A DNA stretch of 64,000 bases from Neonectria sp. B-13 (Eukaryota; Ascomycota; Sordariomycetes; Hypocreales; Nectriaceae): the NCBI GenBank assembly GCA_002682825.1, contig NOKP01000006.1:1736001-1800000 (forward strand), read 5' to 3'. Numbering within the stretch: the stretch's first letter is position 1; the number at the start of each line of letters is the position of its first letter. The notes below the pieces were generated by a model. It was not told the DNA's origin. It saw nothing but the letters and a program-made list of their open reading frames with translations, and made no database searches. Position numbers and translations under genes: made by a program. Positions 1 to 13,400 of this stretch are shown here, piece after piece.

Positions 1-737
1 GTCTGTGCTAACAGAGGCGACCCCACTAGAAAAGCGAAGATGCATCGCTGATGCCGAGAAGGGATGTCAAAACGCAACGGATGGTTGAAGGAAGAAGAAG
101 CGGTGACGGGCGATGACGGGTGGAGGCTGACGAGCATGTGTGAGCTGGATGTTATTCGGAGGAGTCAGTGTTGGTGCGGATGAATTTGGTTTTAGCTGTG
201 CCTTAGTAATAAGGTTGTTAGGTGTGTAGTTGGTTGCTGAGAGTTGCCCAGGTGGTCCCGGTATTCGTTTAGGTACGACAGTCACAACTGGAGGTCCGTC
301 TTAACGGAAGCAAATAGATGTGGAGCCAGTTGGGAGTGACGGAACATAAAAGTACGTACCGATGTTGGTAGTTGAAAACGGTCAGCGATAACTAACTGTA
401 GTTGTTATTGCTGTTGTTGTTGGTCTTTACCATTCACTAGGGTCGTTAAAATTACAAGCTACATGACTTACTCGCTCAAGTTACTGAGCAATGCTAGGCC
501 ATCGATGAAATCGACGTCCATCTTGGCCTGCAGCTTGAAGTTGCAACAGATTTTAGTTTCACGAGTGTGCCACTGGGAGGCGCGTGCGCTGCTGGACCAG
601 GCCGTGAGAGGAGAATGACAGCCTTGACAATGACACACAGGCAGGTCACTACGGGCAGCGGGTTTATTGCCCACAGTGGATGGAGAGCTTCCGCCACTGG
701 AAGAGTCCAGAATCCAAGTCCGTACTTTGCCCTTGTG

Positions 738-765
738 CCCTGTACCCTGCACCCTGCACCCTGCA
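738..765. repeat. CCCTGYA 7-mer tandem repeat (4 units)
   Basis: Four consecutive units of the 7-mer CCCTGCA (first unit CCCTGTA) in non-coding DNA. A simple microsatellite-like tract with no visible function. Confidence 0.8.
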
Positions 766-2515
766 ATCAGCGATGGTCCCGTCCGCTGCTTCGAAGTCGA
801 AGGTTGGAAGCCCTCCAGACGCTCGTCATCCTGGCCCACTGCTCGCCCATTGGGTCTTCCCGCCAAGGTTGGCCCACCGAAATCTCCCAGGCGTCGCTGT
901 GTCGTATTAGGTAACGCTCATCTCGTCGGCGAACTTTTTGACATTTTCTTCACCTTCACTCTGACCTGGTAGCTATTCTTGGCAACCCACGTCTACCGAA
1001 ACAGACATTGAGATTCATGGGAGCTAAGCCATTGGCCAGCCAGCAGTACAATCTGAATGGAATTGGCTGTGGCGGCAAACACGACACAAGACAGTTGTAG
1101 TACCAATAATTAATAGTACTTTCGAACGAATACCGCGCCGAGCGCTTGTGCTCTCATTTGGGCCTACGGCGGGCGGAAGCAATGCAACGCACACCGCATG
1201 GTCACCAAACAACGGTGCAGGAACGAGACAGCTTCTGCGTGCTGCATTTGCCTGGTAAACGCGTGTATTGTCCAGGGACAGGCCTAGGTAGTCATTGCCG
1301 GTCGTTGCCAAAGCCGCTGGAAGTTTCGGGACTGCACTGCGCTGCTCGGGTCGCAATATACCGATTGGATAATATGAGGCTCATAGCTGATCAGCTGCGC
1401 GTAGTATGCCCGTCCGTCTACATGTACGCATTCCCGTGTTAGTGGAATAGTGGGAGCGATCGACATGGCCCGTTTGCTGGGTTGGTTGGGTCGAAGCTAG
1501 CAACAGTTAGCATGGGCTGGGACTTGCGTCCAAACGGCGGGTTTTTCTTCTTCTTGCAGTCGGTCTGGGCCGCTCGGTGCTTGTTGGTTGCGTTAAGCGG
1601 CCACATGAGCGCGCCTACCACGGCACTGACTCGGGGCCTGCGACATTGATAATTGACGGCCGATTCATTTAGATATCGAATCGGTCTTTGGGGGCACTGT
1701 TGCGAAGAGGTTGAGCTAGCGGAGGTGCTCTGACCGCCCGGTGGCCAGCGAGGCCTGCCTCGCCACCGCCGATGTCGAGGCTATACGACCGATGGAGTAA
1801 TGGTCCTGGTCTTGGATGCGGCGTCTTGTTCTTCTTCTCGAACCCTGGATTGTGAGCGGTTGTTGCGTGGATGTGGATGGGTAAACAACTTAAGACAGTA
1901 CGTATACTTGAACGGCACGCCCGGCGATGAGGCGAGCGGCGGACAGGCTAAGGTGACGGGCGGGTACCTGGATTTCCGACTTCAGCTCCAACGGGGCGGG
2001 CTTGGGAGGTACCTCGCCCACAACATGACCCGAGACAGCGCAGAACTGGCTCCCGCCACGCGCGGGCTCACCTCAGGTTTTCCCCTTCCTCCGCCAGGGA
2101 GGGCTTTCTGGTGGGATTGGGCCGTTGTCCTGTCCTTCGTAACCTCTTGCGGTTTATTATTGACTGGAGCTTTCGCCGCCTCTGACTCGTCGCTCGGGGT
2201 CTTGCCTGGCTCTGGTTCTCTGTGCATTGGCCCCGCTTCTCTGTCGGTACTGTACTGTACAGGCCAGCCCCTCACGTGGCACGGCAGCTCCCACATCCCA
2301 CCACCACCCTCCCAGATCAGTACCCACGGACCCCGGGCAGAGGGTGCTGTAATGATGTAGTGATGTAGCATACCGTCGTACGGATGACATATCGGCCACT
2401 ATCAAAGTGGGATGTGGGCTGCCAAGTTGCGTGTGGGATGGCCCATGGCTGATAACTGAGGGATGGACGGGCCCCCATTCCTTCCGTCACTGCGAAGTAT
2501 TCGGCCCCTCTATGG

Positions 2516-2540
2516 TATCGCATCGCATCGCATCGCATTG
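2516..2540. repeat. CATCG pentamer repeat
   Basis: About five copies of the pentamer CATCG, the last diverging to CATTG, in non-coding DNA upstream of the first regulator gene. Confidence 0.8.
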
Positions 2541-3750
2541 AACACCGCGTATCGCCCATCCATTCGCGATGACACCAACCTCAACTCCCGGAATGGAAAG
2601 AAACAACAACAACAGGGCCCAGGCGTTCCGCCCGGTGATCTACGGACGGTGCACAGCACACACCCGTCATTGTGTGTCCGTACCACGGATCTGCCCAGGC
2701 TGAATTTAGGCCGCAACCTAGACTTCAGACCTGGACCTGAACCTGGAAGGCTGGATGGATGCCGCGCCAGGCTGGGCTGTCCATCTCTCGGTTTCGCACC
2801 CCCAGAGTCCTCACTCTTCACTGCCTACCTAATAATCGACCTGTGGCTCACCCACGAGATCACTGTACCCACTCGTAGTTTCGAAACCATATGCATCTAG
2901 CGTGGTGGAGCTTTCCCTCGGGCCCGTTGCGCGCTACGAATACTCGACGCCCATGGTGCTGCGCGGACTCCACGCCATTTCGGCCTCCTCCACCACAACC
3001 ACCACTACCACTGACCAGCCCTCTCCCTCCCTTCCAGCCCACCCATTCCGCGCTCCGCTACTGCGCTCCACGCTGCACACTCTGCCTGCACGCCTGCACG
3101 CTCCTCCTCCTCTTCAACCCATCTCCCGTTCCCTGCGCGCTCTCTGGTTAGTCGGTGCAGCACTTGGCCGCCTCCATGCGGTAGTGTAGTAGACATCGGA
3201 TAGTGCCATCACTTACTGCTCGTCGTGCATCAAACGGCTGCGCAGCTGGCCGCCCTTCACCGCGCCTTGCCCACCACTTTGCATCCCCATCTCATCGCAA
3301 GCTCCATATCCGCCTCGTGCAAACTTGCGGTGTTGAGTTGGCGTGCGTCCTGTCGCATCTCGCGCTTGCTCGCTTGCTTTTTCCTCCGCCTTCTGATTCT
3401 TCTGTTGTGTGCCCTTGGCGGGCGTGTCTTGCTTGTTTGCGCTCCCCCCTCATACGACAACGCCCCCCCCCTCCCTCTTCCTTGTAATAAGCTCTCAACT
3501 CCCAAGTTCCCAGCTCCCGAGGCGGCTTGACTCCATCCATCTTGTCTTGGTGCGGCAGTAAGTGACTGGCCGGCCGAACTTCTTTGTCACTCATCACCCC
3601 TCCTAATATCCACCCGCCGCTGGACCCTTCGCCTGGGAGTCTCCGCCCTGCCCTTCTCAGCCAGGCTGTGTGTGTTCTGTCATGTTAATCGAAGGACCAC
3701 AAATTGAAGCAAGACCCAGCAGACAGAGCAAGCACACAACATTGCCATTG

Positions 3751-3800
3751 CCAGTCCAGTCCAGTCCAGTCCAGCCCAGTCCAGTCCAGTCCGGTCCAGC
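3751..3800. repeat. CCAGT pentamer repeat (10 units)
   Basis: Ten pentamers of CCAGT with two single-base variants (CCAGC, CCGGT). It lies in the putative leader of the 5074 gene, so a length change would alter leader length rather than protein. Confidence 0.85.
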
Positions 3801-5073
3801 CTCTTACGTACCATACCTAGCCCACCTAGACAACCTAGGTACCTTGCTTGCGCACTCCGCACCTGTAGCCACGGCCCCTACCGAAGTGAGTACCTAACGG
3901 GCCCTAGCGAAGGCGGTTCCAGGTACAGTGACTTATCCAACGGCAGGCGTGTGTGGGTTGCCTTGCAAGCCTTGGCCCGTGGGTGGCAGAGACAGAGAAA
4001 AAAAAACGGGCTCGCATCGCAGGGGACCTCGTCTTCTCGCTCGTCGACATCATCCCCAGTCGCCGCCAGCAGCCAGGTTCTTCGATACCCCTGGGCCCTG
4101 CTAGCACCTCCGACTGTCAAAAGTCGGCAGGGTCGGTTCCTCAATTGGTCGTCAGTAGCCTCTCGTCGGTCGCCCACCCCGGCTCAGACCGTCTTTTTGT
4201 CTCTGGAGGCTGCTCCGGTCCCCAGTTCCCAGGCCCAGTTCTCAGGCCTAGTTCCCAGTCCGCAGTCCCCCAGTCCCCNAAGCACCACCTAAGCCGGAGG
4301 TGCGCCTGTGCGCCAGTGCTGCGTTGCGTTGCGGTTTGCGGTTTGCGTTGCGCTCAGTCAGTCCTCACTCCTCAACGTCAACATCATACCGTTCCGTACC
4401 AACCACACTCCGTCCTAACTCGCCCATTCCGCCAAACTCGGGCCTCTCGCTCTCTCCCACCTCCCCATCTCCTCCTCTTCCGTCATTCCCCTCCGTCTCT
4501 TCGCCTCGCTTCGCCTCGTCTCGCCCTCGCCCTCTCTCCTCTCTCGTTCCTTGCGGCGTCGCGTCTTTGCCCCACCGTCGCTGGTCCCTGAGCCGAGAAG
4601 CTTGGTCGAATTTCCGTCTCTGCCCAACTGCTGATCCCGCCGCGTCGCCGGGGCCATCTGGGGCTTGCTTGCACAGTTGCACCTGAGCACCTGACTGGTG
4701 ACTGCACTCGAGCGTCCTTTCTCTCGTCTCGCCTCGTCTCGTCTCCTCAACCTCTACCATCTCAGTGTCGACGGTACGGAGTACGGTACTTCCTACATGT
4801 CATCGTACCCAGTCGTTCCGGACACGCCCGCCCCCATGCCGACCCGGTCTCTCAACTGCCATTGCTGAGAAAGGGCCCAATTACCACCCGCCCCTCCAGC
4901 TCCCGACTACCAAGTACCAGGAAGCTTTCTTCACTCCCCCGGGACCCTCTCGCCTCGCCTCCGCCAAAGCTATCCATGGCCACCGCCTCTCTGTGGTCCT
5001 TGCTTTTCTCTTCGTCTCACTCCTGATTATGTGTGCAGGTACTGCTACACATATATAGCACACCAGGCCAAAC

Positions 5074-8000
5074 ATGGATCCAGCACCTCCCGACAGTAAA
5101 CGCCCTCGCCTTTCCTCATGGCCGGCCGGTGCACCACAGCAAGGCGTATCACTCCCGCATCCTCGCCATCATCCACAGTCGAACCAGCTTCCGCCTCCGC
5201 CGCCGCCGCCTCCCGGCGCACTCCACCATCCCGCCTCGAACCCGTATCAGCATTACCCTCCTCGATCGGCCGAACACTCGTCTGCGCCCCCGACGCCTGC
5301 TCCCGCCTCAGCTCCTCCGCCGCACCCCGAAGCTGATCGTCGTCATCATGAGCAAGAGCCCTATGCGCCCATGCAAGATCATTACCGGCAGCAGCAGCAG
5401 CAGCCGCCGCCCCAGCAGCAGCAACTACAGCAACAACAGCAACAACAGCAACAACAACATCCACAACATCCACAACATCCGCAGCAACACCCACAACAAC
5501 AGCAACAGCAACAACACCCACAGCATCCGCATCCTCACCAACCTCAGCACCAGCCTCCTCCCTCGCCGGCGCATCCACCCTACCAACAGTATCCTTCGAG
5601 AGATCCTCCCATAAAGCGAGACCCTTCCGAGGACCATCGCCGGCCAACCTCTACGGGCCATGCGCCCGGGCCCGAAGGCTTGCCATCAACACCGCATCTC
5701 GCCCATCCTCACCCTCCTCCACCTCCGGGCTCTTACCCGGAGGCCCAACCACGACATATGAATTACGAACAGCCGCCGTCGATGCCCCCGACCCCGGGTG
5801 GCTACCGAGCTCCCAGCTATCCCCCGCCCACTCCCGGCCCAGCGTCCCATCAGGGACCGCCCTACGAGCAGCATGGAGGATATTCTTCAGGTCACGAGCC
5901 ATTCTACAGCGTCTACTCTTCATCAGCGCCGACCAAGAAGAAGAACACCCGAGCATCACAGGTTAGCATTGAGTTCTCTTAGGCCTGTGGGAAGAATACT
6001 GACCATCGATACAGGCTTGCGACAGCTGCCGACAACTGAAAGCGAAGTGCGATGAAACGAAACCGTGTAAGACGTGCAAGGAGAAGGGCGTGGAGTGCAA
6101 ATACCGAGATCCCGTGCCAAAAGCGTAGGCCTTTCAACCCTCCGATTGACACTCTACAAATGACTAACACGCTGAAATTAGTACCGACAAAGCGCAAGCT
6201 GACATCCTGGACGGGCTAACAGCCGTTCAAAGTACACTGGGTACCATTATGAACCACCTTGGGCGATTTGACCAGAGGCTGGTTAAGATGGAATCCCTAT
6301 TACCCAAAAACTCCCCTTTGCAGTTGAAACCCGAACCCGCCGTGGAAGAGGAGTATAAGCGACCCCCCCCCTCACCCTACATCACCAACGGATCGTCTGG
6401 TGGTGATACTTACTATCAAAACGAAGCACCCAGAGACCATCCCTCTTCTGACCATATGCCTCTGCGGATGATGGCCGAGGATGAGATGGAGGTCGAGCCA
6501 GGTCCGCCCGTCCCTCCCGGAGAACCTGCCATCCCAATCAACCATACAACCCTCGCTGGCCTGCTCCTGGAATGGCCATCGATCCGCGAGCTAACCAAGC
6601 ATCATCTTGAGCGGGAAGGAATCCGTTTCATTAGCGAATACCCGATCAGTCAGGAGCAAAACCGAGGTGTTTTGATTGTATACGGACGCGGCGAGGACTC
6701 TCACCCATCACGGCATATCAGAGAACCGACCGATCACGGAACGCTTGACATGGCCGACGATTCATCCGATATGGCGTCGCCATCACCCGCCGCTGATTGG
6801 GGCCAGCTAGGCGGCCTTAGCCCTCCTGACCAAGTCGAGTACAAAGGTGGTGTTTTGGCAGTTGACGGCAACCCCGACTTCTCCGAATCGAAGGTGTGGT
6901 TGTATGTGGAGAGTTTCAAGGAAAACATTTTGAACATGCATCCCATCATCCAGCCCAAGCTGCTTGATTACTGGGTTCGACATTTCTTGGATAATCTTCC
7001 AGCCTCGCATCCACGATCGTCCAAGCCACAAACCTCGAAGCCCACCTTCGCAGTTGGAGGAGGGTCACAGACGCCGACGGAGACCACAGGAGGGAAACGA
7101 AAGCGGTCACCAGGACCTGATGGATCTGAGCCTCCTACCCCCGCGCCTCAACGGGCTGGCCGACCGGACCGATCGATCCACAGCGCCCTGGTTCTCACAG
7201 TCCTGGCCCTGGGCAAGATCTGCCTTTACCGGGAACACGTGCCCGACGTGGTGCACTCAACAGATCCTATGCCCCACGGTAGCCCTGTCACCCGCAATGG
7301 CGGTGTCCCGCCGTCGCCCACCCAGGGTTCTCCGCCAGCCTTCTCATCTCACTCGCACTCCTCGGGGCTGCCTTCCCCAAAGGACCAGGACCGAGGTATT
7401 CACAGCCGGCGCTCTTCGATCCACGGCGTAGGAGGCTTGCGCTCGGGGTACAGCTTGAAGAAGAACTATGAGGTGATTCCTGGTCTGGAGTACTTTGCAT
7501 ACGCCACGGACATTCTCGGTAACCACAGCGGCGCATATAACAACATGAAGAATGTGTACGTCAACATCTTTGCTGGCCTGTACCATGGCCAGTTGGGACG
7601 GCCAATGGAGAGCTTTGCTTTCATTCACAAGGCCAGCCACAAGTTGCAGGTGATTATGCGACCGAGCTTGGACAAGTTGCGAAGAATCAAGCGCAACAGC
7701 GAGTTCATCCAGGAGACGAAGTACAACCAGCTGGCTTTGACCTTCTGGACTTGCCTGCAACTTGAGAGTGATCTGATTGCAGAGCTTCAGTTACCGCCTT
7801 CGGGACTCCTGTCATACGAAGAGGACATGCCACATCCAAACATGAGTCTTCTTGAAGGCTACAACCAACGAATCTTGGACAGCTACCCCGGGCAGCTGTA
7901 TCTTCGAACACATCTTAACAGCATTCATCGAATGTTTTACGCCCCCGAAGATCCCAGCAAGGTTGGAAAGGACCAGTTCAGAAACGTCGGCGTTGTGTCT

Positions 8001-8812
8001 GATGCCGTCTCGGGCATGCACTGGGTTGCCCCCAGCTTCGCCTTTCGAGAGGATGATGCGCCAGCGGACGACATTCTGGCGGCGAGACTGCGAGCCAAGT
8101 ACTGGGGTGCTCAGGTGATCACGTATCGGCCCTTTGTGCGGCAGATTCTTCAGTTCTCACACTCGGTGAAGAACCACCCCTCGAGCCCCAACTTTCCTAC
8201 AGTGAGCTCCGAGTTTCGACAGGACGTGATTGCTCCTGTGATCCACCCGAAAACGAGAACGCACAACGACATCGACCCGCAGGTTGTGGAGCTTGCCAAG
8301 AAGGGAATCAAGGCTCTGATTGAGAGCACCCGAGCTTTCCATGGACTGGGCGACAAGCGACCCATCATTACCAACGTCTTTGGTACAGCACATGCGTAAG
8401 TGGCCACTCCTTCACACTGGTAACTCATATAACTGACAAGTCTCGTAGCCAATGGGGCAATTTGCTGGTTCTTTCGGCCGCCTTCAAGGACCCCGTCCTT
8501 CACATGTACGTTGATGAAGAGCTGTTGCGGTCGCTCTTCCACAGGACCATCCTCTTCCTGCGGCAATCGGCCACGGCGACAAGCTCGCTCAGAATCGACA
8601 TGCACATCCTGGAAGGCCTCCAGAGAGATCTCTTCCAGAACCCCGACCCACGGGCGAACTCAAGCTTCTCGAGTGGCACCAGCGCGCCGGGTTACCACAC
8701 CCCACGGCCTGCGCCGATGGCTGCGCCTCCGCAGGTGCCTCACTCAATCAACGATCAGATGCTCGCACGACCAATGCCCCATCACTTACAGGTGGCACCA
8801 CATGGGCAGTGA
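5074..8812 (+). CDS. Zn2Cys6 fungal-specific transcription factor, Pro/Gln-rich N-terminus
   Basis: Nuclear DNA-binding regulator of about 1191 residues. Exons 5074-5961, 6015-6124, 6182-8395 and 8449-8812; lengths sum to whole codons. Residues 1-296 are rich in Pro, Gln, Ser and His and include a long Gln tract. A canonical zinc cluster CX2CX6CX5CX2CX6C spans residues 298-324 and is split from the N-terminus by the first intron. A short helical linker and a second disordered acidic stretch follow, then a fungal-specific regulatory region over roughly residues 520-1070. The start is the first ATG after the C/T-rich leader and opens the frame that joins the zinc cluster. The layout resembles the starch/glucose regulators COL-26 and BglR of Sordariomycetes, but I cannot confirm that from memory, so no symbol is given. 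The family is certain, the targets are unknown. Confidence 0.93.
5389..5556 (+). repeat. CAG/CAA polyglutamine-coding repeat
   Basis: Mixed CAG/CAA codons encode a Gln-rich run interrupted by Pro and His in the first exon of the regulator. The complementary strand stays open by chance and would encode a Val/Ala run; that is a shadow. Such tracts are often length-variable between strains. Confidence 0.85.
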
Positions 8813-10489
8813 TGAATGCAGCCCACCTCGGCTCCCACCATACACATTCGGCTGACCAAGGCGTTGGGGATTTTCTTGCCATCTAATCATCATGAACACG
8901 GCGTTTGGATAAATGGTTCGACTTGAACCTGAGATCAGATACATCATATTTTTTTTTTCCCTTTTACCATCAAGGGTACGGAGTCGTGTGGCCCAGGACA
9001 GCACAGTACGCCACCGAGACCACGTACCCTCAGAATAGAGCAAATACCCCCTGCGCAAATTCAGCCCCTCTTTTCGGGGTGGCAAAGACGATTCTGCATT
9101 GTCGACTCAAAAGTCAGGTAGCCTTGACGATTGGTGTTCGCTGGTCGGGGCACCTGGTCGACTACCTATTGTACCATCAGCCACGGCGCGTGGCAGAAGA
9201 CTATCCCCCCTCGGGTGCAAACCCGACACTCGATTATCTCCCTTGTGCATGTATATACATTCCTGGTTATTTAGAGGGCTGTCATCTGTTTGTATTTTCT
9301 GTTTTGTTTATTTGGCTTGCATTGCATGGCTTTGTTTTGTGGATTGGCTAGGACAGTTTCGAGCAACATGGGTCCAACCTTTGGACAGTGGTGGAAGAAA
9401 ACGAGAAGGAGAAGAGCATTGGAAACACCAATGCCTTTGCCGCCAGTGGGCAAATATTGGATATCGCTATTGGGGGACGTCGGAAAGCTTACAGTAGGCA
9501 TTTCCCGGGTTACGTGGTATGGGTAGGAGTGATGGCTGCGCCAACGCTTAGATGAGAGAATTTAAGCAACCTAACTGCATCTTGGTGTTCCATGCAACTT
9601 GTGTGATGTGATGTCATGTCTGCTCTGGATGAACACTCGACGACCCGAGGCACGATAAACGGACGACGGCGCGAACTGGGCTTTATTGGTGGAAGAATGG
9701 AAAAGGCTGTCGGTGACGGATATCCGATTAGAATCTGGTTTGTAGACGAGATGAAGAAAACAAAACGGCCGCGTATCCCCTTGTCCGTCACGACCGAAGG
9801 AGCCCTTGTCCATCACGGCCGAAGCCCTTGTTCCGTTGGCGGCACCGTCGTGCATGTTGGCCATGAGATGAACCGANNNNNNNNNNNNNNNNNNNNNNNN
9901 NNNNNNNNNNNNNNNNNNNNNNNNNNNNNNNNNNNNNNNNNNNNNNNNNNNNNNNNNNNNNNNNNNNNNNNNNNNNCCCCCCCCCCCCCCATCACCCCAC
10001 CACGTTCCAGAACATTTCCTCGGACAGCCCATCGTCGATCGCTGAAGGCAAGGACGGGGGGAAGGGGCGAGGCGGGTATGCAGCTGGCGACTTCCGCGGC
10101 CTGGGGTGCGTTCTTTTCCCCTTCTCGGTGTCTCGCTACTGCAGGTTGGTCGTGGTTTCTACATCGAGTTGGCGCGTCCCGAGGGCTTGGGAAGCCGAAC
10201 GCGAGACGGGGGCGCTCGGGAGTTGACGGCGGGAGGCGGCGATAAGAGGCGGGTGCGAGTCGGTGATGACGAGATAGTCATCAACTTGAGGAAATGCCCA
10301 TCTTCGTTCCAATACGACCTTCTGGAGAAAGCTCTCCGGCTGTCCTGCTGTCACCGAGTTACGATGGCATAAATCATCACGACTACCATGCGAATAAAAC
10401 ATCAATCTCGAGCAAAACCAGCCTGCAATAATCTCAAATACTGTCTCAACTCTTCTTATCCTCTCCCAATGACCACCAGCCCAACCACT
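8813..10489. other. Intergenic region, tail to tail, with assembly gap
   Basis: Lies between the stop of the first regulator (+) and the stop of the DDX60-like helicase (-), so both genes end here. No supported coding region. It contains the 100-N gap at 9877-9976 and a 14-C homopolymer directly after it. A small gene could hide in the gap only if the true gap is larger than 100 bases. Confidence 0.6.
9877..9976. other. Assembly gap (100 N) beside a poly-C tract
   Basis: Exactly 100 N, a common placeholder length, followed at once by 14 C at 9977-9990. The true gap size is not known. Frames running through the Ns are artefacts. Confidence 0.98.
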
Positions 10490-13400
10490 TCAAGCCCACA
10501 CCAGCTTGAACTTGGTGTCAAATTCCTCCCGCAACATCACAAACGCTTTGAGAATAATCATCAACCCACCGCCCTGGTCTTTGTTCAACAACGGTGATGC
10601 TCGCAACGGGCTTTCTGTATCAGTGGCCTCTGACTCCGAGTCACTGCTTCCATCATCCCAGCTATCCTGGACTTTAGCCTTCGCTTTGACTGGTGCTTTG
10701 GTCGAGCTCTTCGGTGCCAGCACACTTGGCGCTTCGACTTTCTCCGACGCGGGCCCCTCGTCCTCACTGTCACTTGAGTCCTCGTCGCCGTCGAGTTTTG
10801 CCTCCAACCCAGCCAAGTCCCTCAGACCAGTTTCGATGACCGAGAGCGTTCGAGAAAAGTCTTGGAGGTAGAACCACACATCGCCGCCCTTGATTTGGTT
10901 TTCCCGTACCAGATCCAGCATGCTACCATGCTTGTAGAAATCTAAGATGTAGGCGTTGAGCTCAACATCGGTGTCATGCGGCCAGACTGGGATGTACGGA
11001 ATCGTAGACTCCTCCAGAAAGAGGTCTGATCGGACCGTGGAGCAGAGATCTTGGATAGAATCGAACTTGTCTCCGAATCCGGAAAGAGCCACGAAGGGAG
11101 ATCTGATGGAAGTTGGCGTGTGACCAAGGAAGCCGCCTCGAGCGCCTTCTGAAGGCCCAACAACAGTCTGCGTGAAAGGCATCGTCCGGTCCGGTTTCTC
11201 AGTGAGGTGTTGGCTGATGTAGGAATCGGCATAGTCCCTGAAAATTGACAGTGTTTCCTTGTTGTGCTGGATGAGAATCGTCTCAGCTGCTTTGGGCAGT
11301 CGTGGAAGGAAGATAGTGGACTGAGACTTATTGGCTCTGTCGACAAGCTCCTTGGTCCGCCGGATTGGGAATCGGTTAAACAAATGACTGAGCACCAGCA
11401 TCATCTCGGGAAGAACTTTTTCGGGAGTTCTCTCGATATCCGCACACAAATCGTGGAAGAAGCCGCCACGCAACAAAGAATGAAAGGCAAACACTGAGTT
11501 CTCCGTGAAGTACAAGTGTCCAACCAGGCCCGCAAAGTTCAGCGGTTTTCCTTGCGCCGAGAGCAGGTTCTGTCTTCGCAAGTACTCAATAGAGAAGCGG
11601 AGGTGGTGCTTGACCGATAACTCTGCACCCGGACCACCCAGGTACAGCCGTGTCTGCGCCAGCAGCGCCTGGGCGGCATTCATAGCAAACTCCGAGTTTT
11701 CAGTGCCATGCAAAAGCCCAAGCAAACGGAGGATCAGCGTGGTCGATACAGGGAACTGCCCCTTGAGAGCTGGAAGTCGCGAAGACATGATTTCATACAC
11801 GCGATCTTGAGGGATGCCGTTGAAGACCACATTTCCCAGCAGGTCAAATCCTCGTCTTCCGGCACGGCCTGAAGCTTGGCGGTAGTTCTGGGCCGTAAGA
11901 GAGACGGTGTCGCCAGTGAAGATGACCGTTTTGCAGGGCATGTTGATTCCCAGAGCTAGAGTCCCGGTGGCAACGACAACTCTGAGATATCCTCGCCGAA
12001 ACAGCATTTCGACACTAGGTTCCGTTAGTTATGTTCTCAATCATGTCGACCTTGATACTTACACCTGGCGATATTTTCGGTTCATTCCTTCATGATGGAC
12101 TCCCAGGCCCCTTTCCAGAGCCTTCAGCAGCTCCGGACGGATGTCCGCCCACTTCAACTTGTGAATCATCGCATCATATTCCGACTTCTGCATCTTGGTT
12201 GAGTCGGCAAAGCTGAAGTCTTCCAATGGAGCATTCGGATCAAAACTCTCCCATGCACTGATCTCCGTGCTGCCTGTCTCGCGAGCAAGCTCCAGTTTGG
12301 TCATGCCCTCCGCATCGCCTCCTCGAGCCTTGCCCCGGGCGGATGAACTTGCCTCGCGCGCGCTTGCCTTTTGGTTCTCCCATACTTTGTAGTCCTTAAG
12401 CTTCTTGAGCCAGCCAGCATCAGAGGCTTTCCATTCAAGTTCCTTTTCCTCCATTTTCTCGAGAATATAGGTCACGGCTCTCTCGCATTCCAGACGATCG
12501 TAGCTGAAGGCGAGGGCTGGCAATGCGTCCTGTGAATGAAGTTCACAGACCAGAGGGAATAGGCTCACAACATGGTCAGCCTCTGGGGTAAGGGGAACCG
12601 TGTTCTTGATTTCCATCGTGGTCATCGTTTGGGAGATTTCCCGCTCAGGTTCCGAGTCAAGGCTGACTTGAAGCGTTCCCAGGGATGGGTTGGACGTCTC
12701 GATTACCTCTCGAAGAGTCGCTTTCAGACCTTTCTCCCACTCCACAATGTCATACTTGGAAATATTTTGTGGTAGGATTTTGGTTGGGTTCAAAGCATCG
12801 ACTTTCTTCTTAAGGAGGCCAGGTGGGACTTTTTCGTTCATCTTCTCCCAGAGGGTGAGGCAATCTCTAGCTTCCAAGCTCAGGTCGTCCAACGTTTCGC
12901 GGTTACTGTGATATATTAGCATCTTTCTCTCTTTGTCAGATGGACTACTTACCGATCCTTGAGTGCTCTTATAGGGTGCAGGAATTGAAACCTCGGGCTG
13001 ATGCCATTGCCTTCATCCAATCCAGGAACTGGCAGTCGTGGGGCTTTCTCAAGCCCCTTGAAGTTCAACCCTTCAGGAGGTGACTGGTATACGAATTTTC
13101 GAAGATCAGAGTATCGCACTCCATGGACAATCATGGTCATCTTAGAGTCCTTTTGTGTCCTTGACACGGTTAACCAATCTCGAAACTCATCCGGATTTCC
13201 CACCGTAGCAGAGAGGGCGATGATGGGGCACGGGGCCAATAGCAGCAGCTGTTCCCAGACAACGCCATCTTCTGCCTGGCCAATGCAATGAACCTCGTCA
13301 AAAATGATTCTTTTGACGCGTCGTGACCAGGCGTTGGGGTTGTTGCCATTCTCCGGCGCCAGCAACATGATCTGCAGTATGTGAGGAACAGTGACTAAGA

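Larger units (their letters stand above)
1..5073. other. Long non-coding upstream region and leader of the 5074 gene
   Basis: No open frame here resembles a protein; the longest ones are low-complexity Ser/Pro/Arg-rich frames typical of GC-rich non-coding DNA. The stretch holds three short tandem repeats (738-765, 2516-2540, 3751-3800), one N at 4279, and from about 2900 onward a strongly C/T-rich + strand ending just before the start codon at 5074. That asymmetry is typical of long transcribed leaders of fungal regulatory genes, so the last 1-2 kb is probably 5' UTR; this is inference. Confidence 0.55.

Noticed and set aside
1800..2360. 186-codon + strand open frame
   Set aside because: Low-complexity Gly/Ser/Pro sequence with a competing minus-strand frame; no motif.
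5045..5647. 200-codon open frame on the minus strand across the polyglutamine region
   Set aside because: It is the complement of CAG/CAA repeats and encodes a Val/Ala run; the + strand has the spliced zinc-cluster protein.
9571..10245. Open frames spanning the N gap
   Set aside because: They exist only because Ns do not create stops.
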